64,000 bases of DNA from Doryteuthis pealeii (GCA_023376005.1 CM042139.1:133549039-133613038), one strand, 5' to 3'. Positions 1 to 11,854 are shown, counted from the first letter of the stretch. Numbers and translations are program-made. The notes: generated by a model from the sequence alone, not told the origin.

Positions 1-1419
<1,419 letters not shown>

Positions 1420-1700
1420 TATTATATACCCGAGTATAGCAGAAGGGTATATACGGCTATACAACACAACTATGAGCAATGCACATATGAATGTTTAATA
1501 TACATGTAACAACAAAATAACATAGTACGCATGTCCCAAACAAGTTAATAGTACATAATGTTCTATGAAGAAACTAACTGTGATGAAAAGGGACCAGAAA
1601 AGGATAAGAAAAGATTTCCTGTTTCTTCCATGGTTATCATGGTGAAGGGTAATAAATGGTGAGAAAGCTGGAGACACTTGTCTCAATTCTATTCTACAAA

Positions 1701-1962
1701 TTAGAGCCGGTTTAGCTCAGTCGGTAGAGCGTCCGACAAGGAACAACAAGGATCCAGGTTCGATACCGGCTCTCGCCAACTCAGCGTATGAGTAGCACAG
1801 GGATTTGTGCGGTAAAGTGAAGAGCTGATGGTAGGATTGGTGCTCCGCCTCAGACGCCAAAAACAATCTCCTTAGTCTAGCGCTAGTGAAAAGGGGATAT
1901 ACTCCCTCGCTGTCTGGCTGATAACGACTTTAGGCCAACTCAACGATTTACTACTTTACTTA
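1701..1962 (+). mobile_element. tRNA-derived SINE, family A, with 12-bp target-site duplication
   Basis: A 262-bp insertion flanked by the perfect direct repeat ctattctacaaa (1689-1700 and 1963-1974), which is direct evidence of retroposition. The head is tRNA-like: 'gccggtttagctcagtcggtagagc' style D-arm sequence with an A box around 1711-1730, and a B box ggttcgatacc at 1757-1767. The body continues with 'gccaactcag', 'gagtagcacag', 'tgtgcggtaaagtg', 'caatctccttagtctagcgc' and 'gactttaggc'. The same blocks in the same order occur near 6393, 23803, 53873, 57001 and 57847, so this is a dispersed family. The tRNA-like region is not a functional tRNA because the anticodon arm and acceptor pairing are not preserved. 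Transcription would be by RNA polymerase III from the internal A/B boxes. Confidence 0.9.
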
Positions 1963-2053
1963 CTATTCTACAAACAGAGATAAAATATGTCCTTTGAGCG
2001 ATGGTTGCAAAGAGATAGATCTTATCTCTTTGAATACCGGGAGCAAAAGTGAA

Positions 2054-2730
2054 AGTTTTAAGGGGTTGAATTATCATGTGACCAACGGACACGTAACGTG
2101 GGAAGCCACGCCCAAAATCCTAGGGACATCAATTATTTATGTCTTCCTAAATTATATTTCCTTTTTAGAGCTAAAGATTTTATTTATTTACAAAATGAAA
2201 TGTATTTGAGAAAGGTTAAAAAAAACAGAAAATACAAAACCAAGTTACACTTACTTTTTTGTCACAACTTTCCTGATGTGTTCAGTTTTAATCTATTTTT
2301 TTTCAATTGAAATCTGTAGATTTTGTTTATCAAAAAGCACACAAAAAGAAACGTTAAATTCAGAGCATTGAAAAACACGTCCGTTCCCTTTAAAATCAAA
2401 ACGCAATAAAGAGTTAATCAGTACTATAGTGAAATAATATTTTGGGGACCGGGGTCACAGTCGGAATCGGAGTTGAATATTCTAAAATTTCAGGAGTCTT
2501 AGCCCTGATTATCACTGATCGAAATTAATATCTTTGGAATTTTTTCCTTGATATTTTATTACGATATCTATTTATTTTTGTATTTATTTTATTTTAAAAG
2601 TTACTTTTTGAAAAAAAAAGTCTGCCGCTAAAAGTAAAACAATAAATTAAACGTAAATCCAATGGATTGTGGGAGTGGATTCCTATGACAGGTGTCCGTT
2701 GGTCACATGATAATTCAGCCCCTTCAAACT
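2054..2730. repeat. Inverted repeat pair (39-bp arms) around a 600-bp AT-rich core
   Basis: The left arm (2054-2092) contains ttgaattatcatgtgaccaa followed by cggacac. The right arm (2692-2730) is its reverse complement with few mismatches. The intervening sequence is AT-rich and shows no transposase frame. This could be a miniature inverted-repeat element or two opposed fragments of one repeat. No clear target duplication flanks the arms. The minus-strand frames at 2594-2892 overlap the right arm and show no recognisable domain. Confidence 0.6.
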
Positions 2731-4138
2731 CTTTCTTTCTTCTCTTTTCTTCGAAGGAACAATACGTACCTCGTTTCTGTCCTCGCTCGTTGAACGAAAA
2801 GGACATTTTCCCCAGCTTTCTTCGTTGAGTAGAATAGAAACAATTAGTCTCCAACTTTCTTGCCATCTATAATACCTCGTCATGAAAGACACCGTAAGTT
2901 TTTTCTGATTAATCCCTTTGTTTATTTATGGAACATAATGTGGATTTAACTTGTTTAAGACATGTGTATTCAGTTATTTGTTATTACTTGTTATGTTTAT
3001 TAAACATTCATATGTACATTGCGTCATGTGAGTTAGTTGTCAGTCTTTCCTTACTGAATGTTTAGTATTAAACTATCTATGGATGTCCTAATGCATTATT
3101 AGGATTTAGGGTTGGTTTCAAACTTATGTCCACTAATTATTATAATGTTAAATTCGATAAATTCCCGAAAAATTTTAAATAGTCCAGTTTTTTATTTTTT
3201 TATTTTATCCATTATAATTCATTATATAATATTATATGCAACCTATTTTTTTCTGTTGTTTCTAACAGAATTCTAGAAAAAAATTCAACTTCTAAGTCTG
3301 TTTGAAACTGTCTGTTTCCTTAGGACTCTTTAAAAGTTGGTGCCACTTAAACCATTTTTAGCAGAAAGGTGCGAAAACTTGTGAAAAGGTGCGAAAGCAA
3401 TCATACTAATGAACTAGGCAAAATATTGTAAACTACATATTTTGACAAAATTCATATACCAATAAATTTGTATAAAGTTTTATAATTTGTTGTTCTTTAT
3501 CAACTATGAGTTGTCAATAGACCAAAGTTGTTTTACGAGATTCGTTTTTTATTGTTTGTTTTTTTTGTTTTGTTTTTGTTTAATTTTTTTTCTTTTTGGT
3601 ATTTTTAGGAGATATTATACATTATGTGCTGAAATTTCATGGGTTCCAATAATTGTCACCAAGACTGTATATACTTCCTGTGATACCATGATTTGCTAAG
3701 TTAATCTTGTACCAAGGACATTCACACACATTATTGAAATAATAATGTATAGTAAAGTTAGTTCCTGTTGGCAATCTTCATCCCTTAAAGACACCCCAGG
3801 ACCTTTCATTATTAATTCATTTATTTTATCATGTACTTACCGGTGATACTGCGTAAATAAATATGTGTACCGTTGTTGCAGTATCGTACACGGCTCGCCC
3901 AGCTTTGCCTGCTAAAAGACCTCAATCATACGTTGTGTTTGTTCGAAATTGTATAAGCCATGGGACAGCACCACAAAGAAGAATTAAAAGAATCAAAATG
4001 AATTCCATAATACACACGAATTGCCGTTTTTAATAACTCTTCTAGTTTATCCGGGATGGTAACGACGCTTGTGACGCTTCTTTATTCCGGACGGTGAATA
4101 CTCTGATTTGGACGGCGGACGAAGAAATGAGCGCTGAC
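2731..4138. other. AT-rich non-coding DNA
   Basis: No supported gene. Long T-rich stretches (about 3540-3605) create a low-complexity frame at 3487-3699. A short hairpin lies at 3845-3886 (gatactgc ... gcagtatc). CG-bearing sequence around 3890-3910 and 4040-4130 is not identifiable. Confidence 0.5.
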
Positions 4139-4310
4139 CAATTTTCCTTATCCTAGACTGGTTACTTTACCAAGGATAACAAACCCGGTCTACCCTACTA
4201 TTTACCTATATTTGAATAGAGAACATAGGGGTTCATGTCTTTCCCAATGGTATTAGCTTGAAATGAAACGCAAAGAGCTCCGTCCAGGATTTGAACTCGA
4301 GGCGCCGATA
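4139..4310 (-). mobile_element. SINE family B fragment, antisense
   Basis: Reads on the minus strand as tRNA-like B box 'gagttcaaatcctgg' (complement at about 4283-4300), then the family B body blocks 'aatacc..gggaaag', 'gctatag..aaatagtagg', and 'aaccagtctaggataagg' before ending near 'aaattggtcagcgc'. The same order of blocks is seen in the antisense copy at 10794-11040 and the sense copies at 51294-52120. The head and the 3' tail are missing or decayed. Confidence 0.75.
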
Positions 4311-4524
4311 ACATTTCCTATAACCGTTACGCAAAGCTCACCTAGGTATGACTTAGGAACGTTCCGTCCCCTTCTTCCTCCTGTCTATTCTTCACGATGC
4401 ATATTGGAACGAGCTTCATTTTGTTTTGTTTTATTTCTTTTCTTTTTTTTGGGGGGGGGTTATGTTTATTTGATTCTCTTTCCCACTTTACTAAAAATAA
4501 TTTCAGTTTTGCTGTTTATAACAT

Positions 4525-5116
4525 AACCAACATCTTCCTTAGTAGCTCGCATGTCTTATTTACTGCTTTATCGTTGTTATGTGAAAAAAATTACAGTAAT
4601 TTTAAAATCTACAATACACTTATCTACAAAAATGATTGGATATACCTATCCATTATGTTGCAGGTTTGGAAGAGAATGGTTTGCAGTCAAGAAAAAAACG
4701 GAGAGTCAGAGTGAGGTCATAAAAAATGAACACCCAGAGTTATTAGCTAAATTCACGTATCTCAACAGCCATAGCCTGAACAGCTTTGCCGTTTATAAAA
4801 TATCCAACAGTAGTGACCGTATTCTCAGAGACGTCTTCCTTAGTAGCTTGCATATCTCAGTTACTGTCTCATCCTTGTTATGTACTTGGGGCGGGTATAT
4901 GTATTCTTTACTCAAAGCCTCGGTTGGAAGTTATGCGACTATCAAGAACAGACCGGAGAGTCAAATTGAGGGGATCTATTTGGACTAGGCACATCCCTGA
5001 ATATGTTCCAAAACACTATTTTATTTCAAAACAGATACAAGGATGCGACCTAGACCTGAGCATATAGCCCTAGTAGTATAGTGAGGTGATGAAGAAATGA
5101 ACTCCTTGAGTTATTA
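4525..5116. repeat. Imperfect tandem duplication, unit about 305 bp
   Basis: Blocks recur in order with a spacing of about 305 bp: 'cttccttagtagct.gcat' (about 4531 and 4836), 'tt.gttatgt' (about 4575 and 4875), 'ggtt.gaag...atggtttgcagtcaag' versus a diverged copy near 4920, 'cggagagtca' (about 4700 and 4957), and 'gaactcc/cacccagagttatta' (about 4730 and 5100). The longest open frame of the window (4551-4988, 145 codons) lies across this duplication. I take it as fortuitous because it has no recognisable domain and crosses repeat boundaries. Confidence 0.6.
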
Positions 5117-5529
5117 CAGTGGGGAAAATGAATATTTCACCCCCTGCTGCTTTTCTGAGTTTGCCACCTTACAAAAATAGGAATGCTGTATAATTTTCAG
5201 GGTAGGTACGTCTTGAAAGTGAGAGATAGACTATAAAAAATGTTATTTGTATTTTATTGAAAAAATAAGTATTTCACCCCATATGAAAATATAACTCAGT
5301 ACTTGGTGAAGAAAATCTTGTTGGCAAGCACAGCAGCCAGGCGTTTCTTGTAAATTGGTTACCAAGTTTTTACAGATCCCAGAGGAGGATTTTGGCCCAC
5401 TCGTCTTTGCAGATCCTCTCCAAATCCTTAAAGTTTGTAGGTTGTTGTTAAATTATACACCGTTCCTATTTTTGTTAGGTGGCAAACTCAGAAAATCAGC
5501 AGCGGGTAAAATACTTATTTTCCCTATTG
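5117..5529 (-). mobile_element. Tc1/mariner-like element, internally deleted
   Basis: A 413-bp element with terminal inverted repeats of about 50 bp. The left end (5117-5170) begins cagtggggaaaatgaatatt; the right end (5479-5529) is the imperfect complement, ending tacttattttccctattg. TA dinucleotides flank both ends (5115-5116 and 5530-5531), as expected for Tc1/mariner integration. Inside is the C-terminus of a Tc1-type transposase on the minus strand. Most of the transposase, including the DNA-binding domain and the catalytic DDE core, is absent, so the copy is non-autonomous. It sits exactly in the 'gagttatta' block of the second tandem repeat unit, and the first unit (around 4744-4745) still has the uninterrupted site. 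Confidence 0.92.
5296..5438 (-). pseudogene. Tc1-family transposase C-terminus, frameshifted
   Basis: Translated on the minus strand, the upstream part reads as NFKDLERICKDEWAKI, and a second frame reads KKRLAAVLANKIFFTKY followed by a stop at 5296-5298. These are the hallmark C-terminal segments of Tc1-like transposases ('LERICKDEWAKI', 'Y.KRL.AV.AN', 'TKY-stop'). The two segments lie in different frames and an in-frame TAA separates them, so this is a dead copy. It lacks all catalytic aspartates, which lie upstream in the family. The family identity is secure from the motif match; which Tc1 subfamily it belongs to cannot be decided from 47 codons. Confidence 0.9.
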
Positions 5530-5973
5530 TAACTAAAATATCGGCTCCCGGCGCAAAATATGAATTTCATTTTCCCCTCTCAAGCTCAACAAACTTATAT
5601 TTGAGTATATACAGTATTTTTAGATCGATGGATGAAATTCTTATTGACAAACTAGAATTATTCTTATCAGATAAGTAGACAAATTACCTCGGCTTAATTC
5701 TGATTCTAGAAGTTTGATAAGAAGTTCTTATATTTACTTTTTTTATGCATCTTCGTTTGTGTTAATACTGTCGCGCTGGTTGCAAACGGATGTAAAATTT
5801 CGAAAAAGAATATACATCCTTTCTTATCGACGCCAATCATCGTCTCCCACTCTTCCAGGTGTCATGACGATCTCACGTCTACAAAAGGAGCTGGAAATAT
5901 TTTTATTATATGCTTCAAATGACCATGAATAAAGATGTATAGCATTCGGCTAAATACTAGTGTTCTATGTATA

Positions 5974-6250
5974 ACGTTAAACTGCATCTAGTGCTGATGT
6001 GCCAGTTCTTGATATCTGGGGAGTATGGAGTACCCATTCATTGCCATCACTCCCAGTTCCACTCTGACCGGAGTTGTAGTACCAGTTAGGTTAAATAGAT
6101 TTTTTTAAAAAGAGGTTAGAATGTGTTTTAAGAAATGAGTTAAAAATACTTGAATACCTAGCAAGAATTAATAAAACAAAAACACCTTCGGCATAAAATA
6201 ACCCAAGGTTTGACATGCCGTAAAATCCAACAACCGTCCCACCAACCAAC
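5974..6250 (+). mobile_element. Non-autonomous repeat family C (sense)
   Basis: Begins 'cgttaaactgcatctagtg', continues with 'ggggagtatggagtaccc', 'cattgccatcactccca', 'actctgaccggag.tgtagtacc', then an AT-rich linker, and ends with the shared tail 'ttcggcataaaataaccc ... tgacatgccgtaaaatccaa'. Other copies are at 8509-8771 (antisense), 11855-12157 (sense), 12260-12648 (antisense, diverged) and 58222-58483 (antisense). No coding capacity. I see no convincing A/B boxes, so whether it is a SINE or another class is open. Confidence 0.75.
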
Positions 6251-6392
6251 ATAAAGACTATTTCCATCAAACAATTACGAATAAACATAAAATAATTGGG
6301 GGTGGGTATGAATAAATTGGGTCTAAACGTCGACGTACTAGTTGGGAGTATGAAGAATAAATTGGAGAAGTGAGGTTTTGGCTGGCCTTGAA

Positions 6393-6641
6393 GAGGCCGG
6401 TTTACCTTAGTCGGTAGAGCGTCCGCTTAGAAATTGTAAGGTTCAGGGTTCGATACTGACTCTCGCTAACTCAGCACATGAGTAGCACAGCTTGGGTAAT
6501 CTAATCTATGCGGTAAAGTATCTGACAGCTGACGGTAGTGTGGCGTTTCACCTACGCAAAAATAATCTTCCTGGTCTAGTGGATAGAATCCCTCGCTGTT
6601 CGGTTGATAGCGACAATAGGCCACTCCGCCGACTTTACTAC
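6393..6641 (+). mobile_element. tRNA-derived SINE, family A, second copy
   Basis: Shares the family A block order with 1701-1962: 'ggccggttta', 'tcggtagagcgtccgc', B box 'gggttcgatact', 'gctaactcagcacatgagta', 'tgcggtaaagt', 'tggcgt', 'caaaaataatcttcctggtc', 'ctccctcgctgt'-like, and 'gactttact'. It differs from that copy by small insertions (around 6490-6510). No obvious target duplication remains, which suggests an older insertion. Confidence 0.85.
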
Positions 6642-8508
6642 AATTTAACTTCTGCCATGAGGATTCACACCACTTCCACTAGAGAATTAGACCTGGATTG
6701 TTCGAGACTGAGGCTGGTATATGACTCCCGTTCCCCCTGTAGAAGAACAATGCTTGATTGAATATCGTTTTATCGTACAGATAAAATGTGCAACAAGTTC
6801 ACTACAAAGTAATAACATGAATATCTTATAGCCTGAACAAACTTAACAGAAGGGAACCCAAACATGTTAGGATATATAAGGAAGGGCTTACATAGAGTTT
6901 TATGAGCGAAAAGTCTTAATATGTAATGAAATGAGTCTTTAGTAGAGAAAATGCTGAGTTCTTGATATGTGGCTAGTAGAAAAGGAAAGTGTAAAGACAT
7001 ACATGATAAACATATTATCATGTTCATGTGACACGAGGTTGCTGTGGCACAAAGCCCCCTGTCCGTGGATAGGAATGCACCTGATGCGTTGTTACTTCTT
7101 TCGATGCCAGAAGAGGCTACTGACAGATACAACAGATAATTACTTCTCGTGTTCCCTATTAGTCGATAGATCTGATCCCAACACATTCAAGACTCAAAAA
7201 AACATTAGATCATGGGGGAGAGACAGCGGACCTAAACAGATATTAATGGGGCGTGATTTCCACCAGTTATAATGTTAATATGCAATCCAGATTAGTAGAA
7301 CAAGTGCTGATTTACGGTAGGTGTGGTGTTTCATAGACAGGAGTTGGGAACAGAAAACACATGAACACAACATGGAATTTCAAATAACATTTATTAATAC
7401 ATTTACACAAACAAGAAATTACGCTTGAAAACGATAGTATTGTCTGCGGAAATGTTAATTAGATAAAGATAACAAATATAATTCCACTTAACTGAGTCAT
7501 TGTGAAGTTGGTAAGTTATCGCACTTACAACGGATCTTTTCTTACAAATATACTTCAATATTTCAGTCTCTTTTACTTCAAAATCAAAAGCTGAAAAGTA
7601 GAAATAATTCAATTTTCTGTGAAATATACATCGACTTTTTTCAAAGATCTTTTGAAACAATGGTAAAGATCTTATCATTAAATGGTTATTGAAAAGATCT
7701 TTTGTGGCGCAGGGATGAATGAGATTATAGAAAATTAACTCACACAACAGACCATGATGTTTTTTTTTGTTTGTTTTTTTTGTTTGTTTGTTTCATAACG
7801 TGAGAAGGGGTAGATTTGACTCATAGCTCATATTGGCGTGGAGGATTTGATTGAGATGACACACAACACACACAAATAGAAAATCATAGAAAATATCTGA
7901 GAGTAGATTGTTAAATAAATATAAATTATACCTGCTATTTCTTTAAATGTGATAAAACTTTGATTTTTGCTTTAGTTTGTTTTTGTTTTTTTGTTTTTTT
8001 TTTTGTTTTTTTTTTGGGGGGGTAGTTTTAATAACATTTATAGTACGATTTATTTCAATTTACCCATGAAATACAACATTATATGCAAACCATTTCTTTG
8101 CATCCTTTTACTTTTTTACAGTAAATTTATTGTATTGTGTTTTCCTTTTTCCAAAGACTGTCGACCCTACGTGTATTGCGCACTTAACTACTGTTTATAA
8201 CCCTTCAACACTTTGGAAAATATCGAGCGATGTATAATTGCAAGTATGAACGGGTTGTGAATATGACTAGCTAAGTTCATAGATGGCCACTTTTTCTTCG
8301 ACCCCTCCCCTAACTTACTACAAAAATACCAAATCCTCTACGGCGAGAGTTCTCGTGATTGACCTTTTGTTGTCGGTCACTGACCTGGCTACCCTGGGTC
8401 TCTGAAGGTAGTTTTGTACAGTGTTTTGTAAAAAGTTATTCTTTCTTCTAAACCAAATATATGAAGATTTTATTATTCATAGTGAGTTATTATACAATTG
8501 AAATGGCT
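6642..8508. other. Non-coding DNA with T/G-rich low-complexity tracts
   Basis: No supported gene. T/G-rich tracts lie at about 7757-7795 and 7975-8025 (ending in a G7 run). Overlapping open frames on both strands at 6770-7272 (up to 138 codons) carry no domain I recognise and no convincing splice context. I do not call them. Confidence 0.5.
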
Positions 8509-8771
8509 GGTTAGTTTGATTTTACGGCAAGTCAACCCTTGTTGGGTTATTTTATGCCGAAGAAGGTTTTGTTTTATTCATTCTTGTTGGATATTCAATT
8601 TTTTTAAACTCATTTTTAAACACATTTTTAAACTCATTTTTTTATCTATTTAACCCATAATTTACTACCGTTTCGGGTCAGAGTGAACCTGGTAATAATG
8701 GCAATGAACACCCCCCCCCCAAATCTACAGAACTGGAACCTCACCACTAGATGAAGTTTAACGTCATTCCC
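8509..8771 (-). mobile_element. Non-autonomous repeat family C (antisense)
   Basis: On the plus strand it starts with the shared tail in reverse ('ttttacggcaagtcaaccct...gggttattttatgccga') and runs through 'ctatttaaccca', 'cgggtcagagtgaacctggt', 'aatggcaatgaa', a C10 run and 'ctggaacctcaccactagat' to 'gtttaacgtc'. The tail can pair with itself: cggca.gtcaaccc with gggttattttatgccg. Compared with the other copies the linker has tandem 'aaactcatttttaaac' repeats. Confidence 0.8.
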
Positions 8772-9047
8772 AGAACACCAATAGAAATGGATATTATCAA
8801 GAATTGTTTATAACTAAGCAGTACTGAAAATCTTTTGTTACTGGTTGTCACTGCCGTTTTGGTAATATTTAGTAATAAATTTCTTAATAAGATCTGTCTG
8901 GTTGAATAATTGCATAATGTTCCACTATAAATAATAATACACTGTTATGTGGTCATATACCCTCATTGGTTCTATACACAAGAGTTCTTATATATAGAGA
9001 GAGTGTAGAGTAACAGAGAGATATAGACAGATACTTATATAACTTAC

Positions 9048-9185
9048 TTGTTGTTCTTCGCCTAGTCGGCCATGTTGGATTCTACTTCTTCTTCTTTCTA
9101 CTTCGGCCGTGATGTCTACGTCTAGTCTGGTTTCTCTTGTTAGTTCTTCATTTTCTTGCCTGGCCGGTCTTCTAACTAAGAGCAT
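9048..9185 (-). CDS. Possible first coding exon of an unknown gene
   Basis: On the minus strand an ATG at 9183-9185 opens 46 codons (start MLLVRRPARQENEELT, then an Arg/Glu-rich stretch) that end in CAA directly followed by gtaagt (9047-9042), a near-consensus splice donor in phase 0. Upstream (about 9230-9370) the sequence is richer in CpG than its surroundings and contains tcacgtgacgtg (about 9339-9350), an E-box/CRE-like site. Together these would suit a short 5' exon with its promoter. Against this, the peptide matches no family I recognise, no downstream exon can be identified between here and 1, and short frames ending in gtaagt arise by chance. Low confidence. Confidence 0.28.
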
Positions 9186-9952
9186 GTGTTTAAGTCATGC
9201 AACAACTGATCAACAAGACTTGTGGCTTTTTTAAAGTTTATTTGTCGTTTCTTAACTCATCGCGCGGAGCTGACAGCCGGGATGAAAACACGTCTGTTTC
9301 ATCCGGGATCTGGCTATCAACTAACTAACTAGTCAAATCACGTGACGTGCGAGATTCCCGCTTTTACCAACGTATGGTGTTTTTCCACGAAAACTGCCCT
9401 CTACGTACTGATTTGAAAGCCTTATTATACAGGTGCATGTCAATAATCTATGCTACCACATAGATTATGCAACAATATTTGAATGAGTAAAATAACTGAT
9501 TTTTTTTTAAATACAGGTTTTTCAAGAAAATTAAAATTTCTAAGAGAAATGGTAGACAAATACTTCAATGACTGATGGACGATTTTATTGTTGGGCTGGG
9601 AAAAAGAAAACAAAACCCCCAAAAGAAAAATAAATAAATAAAATTACGGGTAGTTATTTGAAGTCCCTTCAACCCTTGTCGCCGACTGTTTTCCGAACAT
9701 AAGCCCGAAAACAAGCCGGTCAGTCCCTGAGTGGGAATGGGCTTCTAAAATTTGAAACAAAAATTAAGAATGGGGAAATGAATTTGGTTGGTGTAATACT
9801 AACTTCCTTCCAGCATGAAAGGGTTAAAAAAAAAACCTTGGAATAAGAAACAAAGGATGTGGGAATCCTAGATGAGATATAACACAAAAAAACAATAATG
9901 GGAACAGGATACAATCACTCCACTAATTAAAATACAAAAAATGGCTTTTTAC

Positions 9953-10475
9953 TTACCCAGGGTGGGGTTTCAGATTAGGACCCGGACAAAGTGCGGCATA
10001 AGCAGGTGGAGGGAAAACATATTCCAGTGTTGCCCCCTTTTTTTGCAACCAGGCTTGTAGCATACATACACATTTTTTTAATGTTATGAGATTCAGCCTT
10101 TTCTATCACATCTGATTTTCCCTTTAAGCTGATGCTTAAAAATTGAGACAAATTCTCATCATCATAGAAACCCTTCAGTCGCGTAATCAAAATTATAATT
10201 CTTGTCACAGCTAGGATTGCCAGACACAACAACCGTTTCACACCTGTCAGGGACCAACAATGTCTATGGCATACGTAACGTCAAGCAGCACGATCTGTTT
10301 GTGATCGATGCTAGCTGTCACCTCATTGATGTAGTCCCAAAGCGGGTGAAGAGTAGAATACGGTATGCTCAATAGTATCCTTAAACCACTGCCACAGCGG
10401 GTGCAATCAGGTATGTCTGGCAGGCCCACCTTAAAGATCAAGTCAGCAAGGGGTAACGTGTTCCAAACAAGCTGC
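9953..10475 (-). pseudogene. C-terminus of a Tx1/L1-like LINE ORF2, frameshifted
   Basis: Minus-strand translation gives recognisable segments in order: VWNTLPLADLIFKVGL; a CCHC-like knuckle start 'CTRCGSG'; 'PLWDYINEVTA'; 'IVLLDVTYAID'; 'KRLLCLAILAVTR'; 'TRLKGFYDDENLSQ'; then in another frame 'IRCDRKRL', 'KGATLE.VFPP' and 'CPGPNLKPHPG' followed by a stop at 9953-9955. This order matches the C-terminal end of ORF2 of L1/Tx1-type non-LTR retrotransposons, which I know as abundant in amphioxus and other invertebrates. The second half of the zinc knuckle falls in a shifted frame, and at least two frameshifts are present. The reverse transcriptase and endonuclease domains are missing. It is a 5'-truncated dead insertion, usual for LINEs. 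The clade assignment is from memory of the motifs, without a search. Confidence 0.75.
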
Positions 10476-10793
10476 TAGGTGAGGGAGAATTGAGTTAGTC
10501 CGCAACCAATACCCAACAACACTGGGAACGGATCTCCTCCAATGACAAGCCGAGTCGTCACTCACGCGGGTCTAACTCCCAATATAGCACCTTTCAAGGC
10601 CATGAAAGGTCACTAAACGGAGGCAAACTACGAAAGGCCTCTCTACACTCTCTTTTGGTCTATGATAGCATTCAGCTTTGTGGGTGGATTTTAACTAAGG
10701 GAAGGCAACCCTAACCTTCGGTCCAACGCTAGATTTTCTGTCAACGAACGACCCAAGAATACCAGTGTTGGACTATTTTGACATATATATATA

Positions 10794-11040
10794 TTTACCA
10801 ACTCCTCCGCACGAGCATGATACGACACAAGGTCAATTTCTTAAGCGGAGTTTAACAGGTTTGAATTCAGAGTTTTCCTTCTCCTAGACTGGTTACCTAG
10901 CCATGGTTAAAGAACCCAGTCTGCCCTGCTATTTACCAATAGCTAGAGGGAGAGTAGGATTCATACCTTTCCCAAGGGTATTAGCGCTAAGTGAAATGCA
11001 ATCACCACGTCCAGGATTTGACATATAAGGCGTGCTGCAA
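10794..11040 (-). mobile_element. SINE family B, antisense
   Basis: Read on the minus strand: 'caaatcctggacgtggt' (B box region, complement at about 11005-11025), 'gcatttcacttagcgctaat', 'cccttgggaaagg', 'ctctccctctagctattgg', 'agcagggcagactgggtt', 'aaccatggctaggtaacc', 'agtctaggagaaggaaaa', 'ctgttaaactccgcttaag', 'gaccttgtgtcgtatcatgc' and 'gaggagttggtaaatatat'. This is the most complete family B body in the single-copy part of the window. The tRNA head is truncated at 'atgtcaaatcc'. Confidence 0.85.
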
Positions 11041-11526
11041 TCCACCACTTAAATTCTTTAGACTAAGCGAGGTCACGTGGTCTAAACCTCATCCAATCAA
11101 CAGACTGAATACGTGGTTAATTAACTATGTAATCACTGATATTGACAGCCGTCCATTTTCATTTTATTCGACATTGACGAACGGACCTGCAACACTGAGG
11201 AACACCAAGGAACAACCAAAGGATCATGCCTAATATCAAGGGACACCAAGGAGCAACCAAAGGTTTCTTCACTAAGGATCGCACTCTGCAACGCACTCTG
11301 AAAACCCTTGCTCGCATTCGGCTCAAGAGTTATAATCCGTGCTGGACCTATCTTGCCTTCTGGTCCCCAATATCAAACTATCTTTTTGGTACAAATAATG
11401 TTTAATATATGTGAAATAATAATAGAAAAAATTGTTTAAGACTTTTTGATAGCTTTTATAAACCAATTTTTTTACCAGTAGGGATGCTCTAGAACTTATT
11501 TTACAGACAAAAATAGGTTACAAAAA
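11041..11526. other. Single-copy non-coding DNA before the palindrome
   Basis: Last segment not repeated later in the window. It contains a short local duplication ('aacaccaaggaacaaccaaaggat' near 11200 and 'gacaccaaggagcaaccaaagg' near 11240). No gene seen. Confidence 0.5.
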
Positions 11527-11854
11527 GTCGCCATTTTTCGCGCCCCCCCCCCCTCAAATTTAGAGAGCTAAAAATCGACATAACACCGCCAATTTTTGGA
11601 TTTGGAAGCTCAAATCTTGGGAATTGGCTAACTTTATCATAATACACACTTGGACAATATTTCAGAAAATTCAATGGGTTGGGTGACATGGCCTGGATAA
11701 TTTGACATGGAGTTACCCCCCCCCCCCCAGAAAAGGCTTTGGACTGATCTGAATTGATCAGCGTGGTTTTTGTGTCATCTTTTATGCCCTCTAGGATCCT
11801 GCAAATAGATTTTACATGAGACACCTAGTGAGGATCGAGCTCACTACTAATTGG

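Noticed and set aside
1705..1775. Functional tRNA gene (also the heads of the SINE A copies near 6393 and 57227)
   Set aside because: A and B boxes exist, but anticodon and acceptor stems are not maintained and each is followed by the same SINE body.
4551..4988. 145-codon open frame, the longest in the window
   Set aside because: It crosses an imperfect tandem duplication, has no recognisable domain and no flanking signals.
6770..7272. Overlapping 138- and 101-codon frames on opposite strands
   Set aside because: No family resemblance, mutual overlap, no splice or promoter context.
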